Assembly: GCA_045651685.1 (NCBI GenBank)
Contig: JAZRSV010000003.1
Coordinates: 3,156-67,155, forward strand
Origin: CAKVLS01 sp045651685
GTDB taxonomy: Bacteria > Bacillota > Clostridia > Christensenellales > UBA1242
Direction: 5' to 3'
Length of the DNA stretch: 64,000 bases
The notes under the pieces were generated by a model. The model worked only from the letters and a program-made list of their open reading frames with translations, did no database searches and was not told where the DNA came from. This document shows positions 59,366-64,000 of this stretch, one piece after another. Both the position numbers and the translations under genes were made by a program. The stretch's first letter is position 1; each line of letters starts with the position of its first letter.

Positions 59366-59953
59366 TTATTGAACTATATTTTTATCCATTTTTTGCAAAA
59401 AGTTGCTTAAAAAGCTATCTTTGTTAGCAACAATTTGTTTGTTGGTTTGTTGCATGTCTAATGCCGATACTAAATCTATAAACTTATCTGTCGCTTTTTT
59501 GCCAAAAAATCTAAAATCACCTACGCCTTCTTTTGCTTGTACTAGATGAGCAACTTGCTCTGGTATAGATATATTGTAATTATGAATTATATAATTAGTG
59601 ACAAAATCATAATCATTATACAAACTTTTGTTTAACTCGCCAGGAGGCAATATTTCTAACTTCTCATCGTACAAATAATTATAAAACAAATAGTCTGTGA
59701 CTAGATGTAAATATTTTGCCCTATCATATGGCACAGACATGTCAAGATCTTGCGAACAAGCAACAATATCTATCTTACTATCAAGCATGTCTTTTACAGA
59801 ATTAATTGGCATCTTGATGCCGTAGTGTGAAACAACCTTGTCAGGTGCGATGTCTGGAGCAATTGCCCCTTCGCAAAATACACGCTCATCTTCTTGAGAA
59901 TGTTTTTCACAATATTTTTGCGCTATTGCCAAATGCATTGCTAAACATGCCAT
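59366..59953 (-). CDS. Phospholipase-C-like or HD-type helical protein, function uncertain
   Basis: A 195-residue all-helical protein. The N-terminus MACLAMHLAIAQKYCEKHS, then FCEGAIAPDIAPDKVVSHYG (about 26-45) and YLHLVTDYLFYNYLYD (about 80-95) follow the H...G...PD....H...D layout of the zinc-dependent phospholipase C-like family. Metal ligands would be His7, Asp34, His42, His82 and Asp86. An AGGAG site precedes the ATG. Substrate unknown. Confidence 0.6.
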   Translation of the reverse strand: MACLAMHLAIAQKYCEKHSQEDERVFCEGAIAPDIAPDKVVSHYGIKMPINSVKDMLDSKIDIVACSQDLDMSVPYDRAKYLHLVTDYLFYNYLYDEKLEILPPGELNKSLYNDYDFVTNYIIHNYNISIPEQVAHLVQAKEGVGDFRFFGKKATDKFIDLVSALDMQQTNKQIVANKDSFLSNFLQKMDKNIVQ

Positions 59954-59965
59954 AATATCGTTCTC

Positions 59966-60652
59966 CTACAAATTAATTTTTTTGATATATTTATTTTGTT
60001 TATCATAAACCAAAACAAAATTAAACTTATCTACTTGAACACTCAAATAAAAATCTTGTTCTGGGAATATATGTTGTATAGTTTTGTCAAAAAATTTTGC
60101 ACCACTTGTTTGTTTTAGAGTTAAAATTTCTTGATCAATATAAGAAGTATCATTATCTAATAATAGGTCTTTGATATAGCGTGCGCACAAAGTATCTTCT
60201 TGTATAGGAGCAACACCTTCTAATCCCATACATACTAACGAAACGGTATCAAACTTTTGTTGCTTGATATACTCTGCTATTGCTTTGGCATTGACCAAAC
60301 TACCAGTTATTATTTGATCTGCTTGAGTAGCATTAGCTATGCCTTGTGTACCTGCACTGGTAGTATGAATAATAGTCTTGCCAGTAAAGTCGACATTGCT
60401 AATTTGACTTGGCGAATTGCCATAATCAAAGCCCGGCAAAATTTGGCCATGTCTCTCGCCGATCAACACATAGCTTGGATTTTGCTCTTTTAATTTGTAA
60501 GCAAAATCTTTGTCGCCTACTGCATAAATTTTTTGAGCGCCATTGTTTGCCAAATACGCCTCTACAGTAAAAGCTCTAAAGACATCTATTATTACTGCGC
60601 AACCAGTTGCCTTTTTTGCGCCTTCTATTAGATCCAATATTTGTATGTTCAT
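59966..60652 (-). CDS. comB: 2-phosphosulfolactate phosphatase family (ComB-like)
   Basis: A 228-residue ComB-type magnesium phosphatase. Family segments are AVIIDVFRAFTVEAYLANNG (about 18-37), LIGERHGQILPGFDYGNSPS (about 62-81), IIHTTSAGTQGIANA (about 95-109) and SLVCMG...PIQEDTLCARYI. In methanogens ComB makes 3-sulfolactate for coenzyme M; the many bacterial homologues without that pathway have unknown substrates. The ATG at 60652 is chosen because AAGGA lies 6 bases upstream; the open frame extends to 60688 without a site. Confidence 0.88.
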   Translation of the reverse strand: MNIQILDLIEGAKKATGCAVIIDVFRAFTVEAYLANNGAQKIYAVGDKDFAYKLKEQNPSYVLIGERHGQILPGFDYGNSPSQISNVDFTGKTIIHTTSAGTQGIANATQADQIITGSLVNAKAIAEYIKQQKFDTVSLVCMGLEGVAPIQEDTLCARYIKDLLLDNDTSYIDQEILTLKQTSGAKFFDKTIQHIFPEQDFYLSVQVDKFNFVLVYDKQNKYIKKINL

Positions 60653-60719
60653 ATAATGATCCTTAAGTATTGTAATTTTATTATACACAAAAATAATTAT
60701 TTTTCATATTGTTTTTGCA

Positions 60720-60748
60720 TAAAAAAAGAGTAGAAAAACCTACTCTTT
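60720..60748 (-). terminator. Terminator of the rpiB group
   Basis: On the minus strand AAAGAGTAG pairs with CTACTCTTT around 6 bases, followed by seven T. Confidence 0.85.
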
Positions 60749-60759
60749 GCATTATTGTA

Positions 60760-61191
60760 TTAATCTTTATCCATAAGCTCTACGCGAGCAGTATGTCTAC
60801 CACCCTCAAACGGAGTTGCCAAAAACAAATCAATTAGTTTTTTTGCCTTGCCAAAACTAACAAATTCTTGTGGCAAAACAAGCACATTCATCGCATCATC
60901 ATTGCAAGCTAAAAATACAGTTTTTTTGCAATTGCACACGCCAGCTCTAACACCTTTGCTACGATTGGCAGCCATACAAATACCAATACCAGTACGGCAA
61001 GAATAAATACCTTTGTTGTTTGGATTTTTTAATACTTCTTTGTTGGCTTTTCTTGCAAACTCTGCATAACTATCGTTTGGGTTATATTCTTTGCTAGCAA
61101 ACACTTTTACTTTGTGGCCTTGCTCTATCAAATATTGTTCTACTTTTTTCATTAAGCTATGTGCTCTATGGTCATACGCTAAAACTATCAT
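60760..61191 (-). CDS. rpiB: RpiB/LacAB-type sugar phosphate isomerase
   Basis: A 143-residue isomerase of the ribose-5-phosphate isomerase B / galactose-6-phosphate isomerase family. Seen: AYDHRAHSLMKKVEQYLIEQGH, then the catalytic segment SCRTGIGICMAANR (about 64-77) in which the Cys is kept but the usual CGTGIG reads CRTGIG, then NDAMNVLVL and FEGGRHTARVELM at the end. Either ribose-5-phosphate or a 6-phospho-hexose could be the substrate. It follows a TSCPD gene by 18 bases. Confidence 0.9.
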   Translation of the reverse strand: MIVLAYDHRAHSLMKKVEQYLIEQGHKVKVFASKEYNPNDSYAEFARKANKEVLKNPNNKGIYSCRTGIGICMAANRSKGVRAGVCNCKKTVFLACNDDAMNVLVLPQEFVSFGKAKKLIDLFLATPFEGGRHTARVELMDKD

Positions 61192-61209
61192 ATTATATCA
61201 CCTATATCC

Positions 61210-61467
61210 TTATTTGTTTTGCTCATTATATGCTTGTCTTACTGCAGTTGCAAGTTGATCAGCACAAGAGGTATTTCTTCTGCCACAGATGTTGCCTTTT
61301 AATATTTTTTCTATCTTATCTACTTGCCAACCATCTACAAGTTTGCTTATTGCTTTTAGGTTGCCGTTGCATCCACCATAAAAAACAATATTAGAAATTA
61401 TATCACCGTCTATATCAAATTCTATCTGATAAGAGCAAGTATCTTTTGTTTTGTATACATATCTCAT
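61210..61467 (-). CDS. TSCPD-domain small protein
   Basis: An 85-residue protein with the TSCPD-type pattern: TKDTCSYQIEFDIDGDIISN (about 7-26), FYGGCNGNLKAISKLVDGW and the closing CGRRNTSCADQLATAVRQA. Cysteines at 11, 33, 61 and 68 are placed for metal binding. The family is a stand-alone form of the domain at the end of some ribonucleotide reductases; its own role is unknown. It lies upstream of rpiB on the same strand, 18 bases away. Confidence 0.85.
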   Translation of the reverse strand: MRYVYKTKDTCSYQIEFDIDGDIISNIVFYGGCNGNLKAISKLVDGWQVDKIEKILKGNICGRRNTSCADQLATAVRQAYNEQNK

Positions 61468-61496
61468 AAAATTTTTTGTCCTATAAAATTATTAAT

Positions 61497-61571
61497 TGGT
61501 GTTCTCGCCAGGAGTCGAACCTAGAACATTTGCCCCGGAAACAAATGTGATATCCATTTCACCACGAGAAC
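61497..61571 (-). tRNA. tRNA-Arg (CCG)
   Basis: A 75-base cloverleaf with encoded CCA. Acceptor GTTCTCG/CGAGAAC, D-stem GTGA/TCAC, anticodon loop TTCCGGG giving CCG, T-stem CTAGG/CCTGG with one T-G. It lies 18 bases after the SDR gene; a hairpin TGCCTAA/TTAGGCA overlapping the SDR stop separates them and may help release the tRNA. No separate promoter is obvious. Confidence 0.93.
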
Positions 61572-61589
61572 TCAATGCCTAAAAATTAA

Positions 61590-62393
61590 TTAGGCATACA
61601 AAAGTTTTACAACCCACAACACAAAACGCTCTGGCAAAATTTTTGACAAAAAGCCAATTAATTTGTACATACCACCAACTACTTTGTGAGGAGGAGGATT
61701 TTTGCGTTTTGACATCTTGTATATAACCTTTGCTACTTTGTCTGGAGACATACCGTTTTGCTCATCTTTCTCCATACGGGCAATAGATTTTTCTTCTCTT
61801 TCTTTATATATACCTTGAGTGTCGTTGACGCTCTTTTTTCTGCTAGAGGTAAAGCCAGTTTTTATATCGCCTGGCAAAATATTGCACACTGTTATACCAA
61901 AAGGTTTTACTTCGCTGCGCAAAGCTTTTGCATAACTATCTAGAGCTGCCTTTGATGCGGAATAAAAAGCTTGATATGGCAATGGTATAAATGCCGCAAC
62001 CGAACTTACATTAATTATTTTGCCATACTTTTGTTTACGGAAAATTGGCAATACTGCTTGGTTAAAGTTGACAGCGCCCATAAAGTTAACATCAAAAAGT
62101 TGCTTTACATCTTGAGCATCACTAAACTCAACCGACCCAGAAATACCCCAACCAGCATTGTTGATCATAATGTCTATGCGGCCTTCTCTGCCCATAACAT
62201 AATCAACTACTCTTTTTACATCTTCTACCTTGGTGATATCGCCTAGTACAGCATTGACATTTTCTAGTTCAAAATTTCTTCTTGCTACACCATAAACGGT
62301 ATATCCACAAGCAACATATTTTAGTGCAGTTGCTCTACCGATACCACTAGATGCACCTGTTATTATAACTACTTGTTTGTCAGACTTTTTCAT
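61590..62393 (-). CDS. Short-chain dehydrogenase/reductase
   Basis: A 267-residue SDR. NAD(P) motif TGASSGIGRAT (about 13-23), NNAGWGIS (about 78-85), catalytic Ser in VSSVAAF and YSASKAALDSY (about 144-154). The C-terminal part has a Lys/Arg/Pro stretch (MSKRKNPPPHKVVGG) and a hydrophobic helix up to the end, like the SDR at 24771-25622, so the two are paralogues. The substrate is unknown; the tail suggests membrane association. Confidence 0.9.
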   Translation of the reverse strand: MKKSDKQVVIITGASSGIGRATALKYVACGYTVYGVARRNFELENVNAVLGDITKVEDVKRVVDYVMGREGRIDIMINNAGWGISGSVEFSDAQDVKQLFDVNFMGAVNFNQAVLPIFRKQKYGKIINVSSVAAFIPLPYQAFYSASKAALDSYAKALRSEVKPFGITVCNILPGDIKTGFTSSRKKSVNDTQGIYKEREEKSIARMEKDEQNGMSPDKVAKVIYKMSKRKNPPPHKVVGGMYKLIGFLSKILPERFVLWVVKLLYA

Positions 62394-62499
62394 AAGTTCT
62401 CCATTGAGTTGTTTGTTTTTTACCTTTATATATTAACATATATTTTTAATTTTTGGTAAGGTTTGACAAGACTTTTTTTGCTAAACCAAAAATTTTTGA

Positions 62500-62531
62500 C
62501 AAAAAAAACAACCCTAACAAGTAGGGTTGTT
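62500..62531 (-). terminator. Terminator of the LRR protein gene
   Basis: On the minus strand AACAACCCTA pairs with TAGGGTTGTT around 5 bases, followed by eight T. Confidence 0.88.
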
Positions 62532-62537
62532 AATATT

Positions 62538-63947
62538 TTACTTTCTGTTTAAGTTATTGCGGCGTCTCTCGATAGAGCGAACTTCGCTATCTGTTAAAGG
62601 AGAAACAACTGCACCATTTCTAAACCATCTTGTTATAAAGATTGCTGCAAATACAATAACTATCAAAGCAACCAAAACAATTAGGCCCCAAGTCATACCA
62701 GTTGTATTTGTATTTTTTACAGTGATTGCAGCGTTAGCAGATGTTAAACCATCAAATTTTACATGAGCAGAAACAGTATAATCGCCTCTTTGCTTAATGT
62801 ATGCAATGTTTCCTTCTTTAGCGTCTGCACCATTGATACTGATATAAAGTTGGCCATCTTCTAGACTTGTAGAAGCAATTACTTCAAAGTCTTTTTTGAT
62901 GCCTTTGCCCAAAGTATAATCATATGGTTTGCCATCAACAACAACTGTCATTGTTGGTCTTGCTGGTAAGATATCAATTTCGTGAGACTCATAAATGTCG
63001 TTGTCTAGCTCTACACCATTGTTAAAGTATCTGATGTACATTTTGCCTGCTGGCAATAATAATTTGCCTTGAGCGTCAGAAGTTGCAACAAGGTTATCAT
63101 CAATATTAACAGTATCCTTAAAGTATAAGCTACCACGACGATAGTAAACTTTTGCAGATAAGTTAGTATATTCGCCACCTTCAGCATCGTTGTTAAGTCT
63201 AATATAGGTATTTTGGGTGCTTGTTGTATTGCCAACTCTCATGCCTTGTAGTTGCAAACTAACATTGTGTCCACCAAAATCTGCAACTGTTGCATCTGCT
63301 AGATAGTTTTGAGCAAGTTGGATGTTAAGTTTTTCTAGACTAGATTTTGGCAAAGAAATATTTTCGATATTGTCAAAATTGTTTAGTCTCAAATCACATT
63401 CTGCAGGAGTTGATGCATCTATTTGTTTCATACCAGATAAGTTGATAGTAGATACAAAGTTATTTTTGATATTAATAGTTTTTAATGCTACAGAAGCTGG
63501 TATCTCAACAGTATCTAATTTGTTATTGCTTGCATCTAAATTTTCTAGACCCAACATTTTGTCAATGTGAGTACCAGAAATTTCTGTAATATAGTTGTTG
63601 CTAAGATTTAGAGTTTTTAGACTAGAACTAAAAAATAAATATTCTAAACCATCTAATGAAGTGATATTTTTGTTGCTCAAATCAAGAGAAGTTGCATTTT
63701 TTAGATCTCCAGCTCTAATTGTAGCGCCGTCACCACCAAAATCTTGCTCGGCAATTTTTACCAAAGCTGCCCACAATGCAGCATCTGCAAAATAATCGTC
63801 TTTGGTCAAGATTGTAGTTTCGGTAATGTTGTCAGAATCTGACTCGGCATAAGCAACTGGTTGCTTTGAGTTAAAACTAAAAGCTACAACCAATGCAGCG
63901 ACAATAGCAATAACTACTGCAAAACAAGAAAAAATTCTTTTCTTCAT
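62538..63947 (-). CDS. Leucine-rich-repeat protein with C-terminal membrane anchor
   Basis: A 469-residue exported protein. A signal peptide (about 1-34, ending AYA) is followed by roughly five or six leucine-rich repeats of the internalin type (TSLDLSNKNITSLDGLEYL, LKTLNLSNNYITEI, LENLDASNNKLDTVEI, about 85-200), then two beta-sandwich-like domains, and finally one span (about 420-442) with a basic, Arg/Asn-rich cytoplasmic tail ending RRRNNLNRK. The LRR part faces outside and could bind proteins or wall material. The ATG at 63947 is chosen for the AGGAGA site 9 bases upstream. A lone gene with a terminator. Confidence 0.88.
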   Translation of the reverse strand: MKKRIFSCFAVVIAIVAALVVAFSFNSKQPVAYAESDSDNITETTILTKDDYFADAALWAALVKIAEQDFGGDGATIRAGDLKNATSLDLSNKNITSLDGLEYLFFSSSLKTLNLSNNYITEISGTHIDKMLGLENLDASNNKLDTVEIPASVALKTINIKNNFVSTINLSGMKQIDASTPAECDLRLNNFDNIENISLPKSSLEKLNIQLAQNYLADATVADFGGHNVSLQLQGMRVGNTTSTQNTYIRLNNDAEGGEYTNLSAKVYYRRGSLYFKDTVNIDDNLVATSDAQGKLLLPAGKMYIRYFNNGVELDNDIYESHEIDILPARPTMTVVVDGKPYDYTLGKGIKKDFEVIASTSLEDGQLYISINGADAKEGNIAYIKQRGDYTVSAHVKFDGLTSANAAITVKNTNTTGMTWGLIVLVALIVIVFAAIFITRWFRNGAVVSPLTDSEVRSIERRRNNLNRK

Positions 63948-64000
63948 ATTGTCTCCTTTTTTATCCTTATTGATATAGTTAAAAAACAACTAACAATAAT

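Overview
This window looks like a chromosomal segment from an AT-rich, spore-forming Firmicute, most likely an uncultured gut-type clostridium. The support is a yabP-yabQ-divIC sporulation/division operon behind a promoter that fits the sigma-E consensus, strong Shine-Dalgarno sequences (AGGAG-type), lipoboxes instead of outer-membrane signals, and a low-GC gene repertoire (Smr, DUF951, DegV/FakB, TSCPD small proteins). I see no phage, IS element, CRISPR array or plasmid gene. The species cannot be named from sequence reading alone.

Layout. 1-1800: the end of an MFS-like transporter, a small lipoprotein and a Met-Glu-fMet tRNA array. 1.9-6.7 kb (minus): divIC-yabQ-yabP, then an operon MarR regulator-cysS-tsaD-sugar isomerase. 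6.8-14.8 kb (minus): a glycogen operon glgB-glgA-glgP-GH13 amylase, without glgC. 15-23.9 kb: lipid kinase, Nudix, tRNA-Ser and a run of mostly plus-strand single genes (HAD phosphatase, acetyltransferases, a zeta-toxin-like kinase with a small partner, membrane proteins, two genes of unknown family). 23.9-28.9 kb (minus): folD with an SDR gene, a small membrane protein, metG with dtd, and an XRE regulator. 29-33 kb: two tandem DegV genes and tex. 33.5-47 kb: one 13.5 kb gene for a 4502-residue lipoprotein made of MBG/YDG-type immunoglobulin-like repeats. 47-56 kb: HU, Smr, RadC, signal peptidase I, DUF951, a lipoprotein, a TtcA-like PP-loop protein and the asd-dapA-dapB-aspartokinase operon. 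56-64 kb: an unknown gene, a split chromate transporter, cytidine deaminase and small metabolic genes, tRNA-Arg, an SDR, and a leucine-rich-repeat membrane protein.

How the genes work together. The glycogen genes make, branch and phosphorolyse storage glucan, and the GH13 enzyme trims dextrins. asd-dapA-dapB plus aspartokinase feed diaminopimelate, needed for peptidoglycan and, through dihydrodipicolinate, for spore dipicolinate. cysS, metG, dtd, tsaD, the TtcA-like gene and five tRNA genes belong to translation and tRNA modification. The giant lipoprotein and the LRR protein, both exported, are candidates for the cell-surface layer.

The most notable points are the giant repeat lipoprotein with no visible C-terminal anchor, a bulged base in the T-stem of the initiator tRNA, a histone-like Lys/Ala/Thr tail and an altered substrate motif in GlgA, a MarR gene with a perfect palindrome at its own start site, a palindrome inside the promoter of an unknown gene, and a strong apparent preference for GTSAC over GTWAC at Val-Thr codon pairs.
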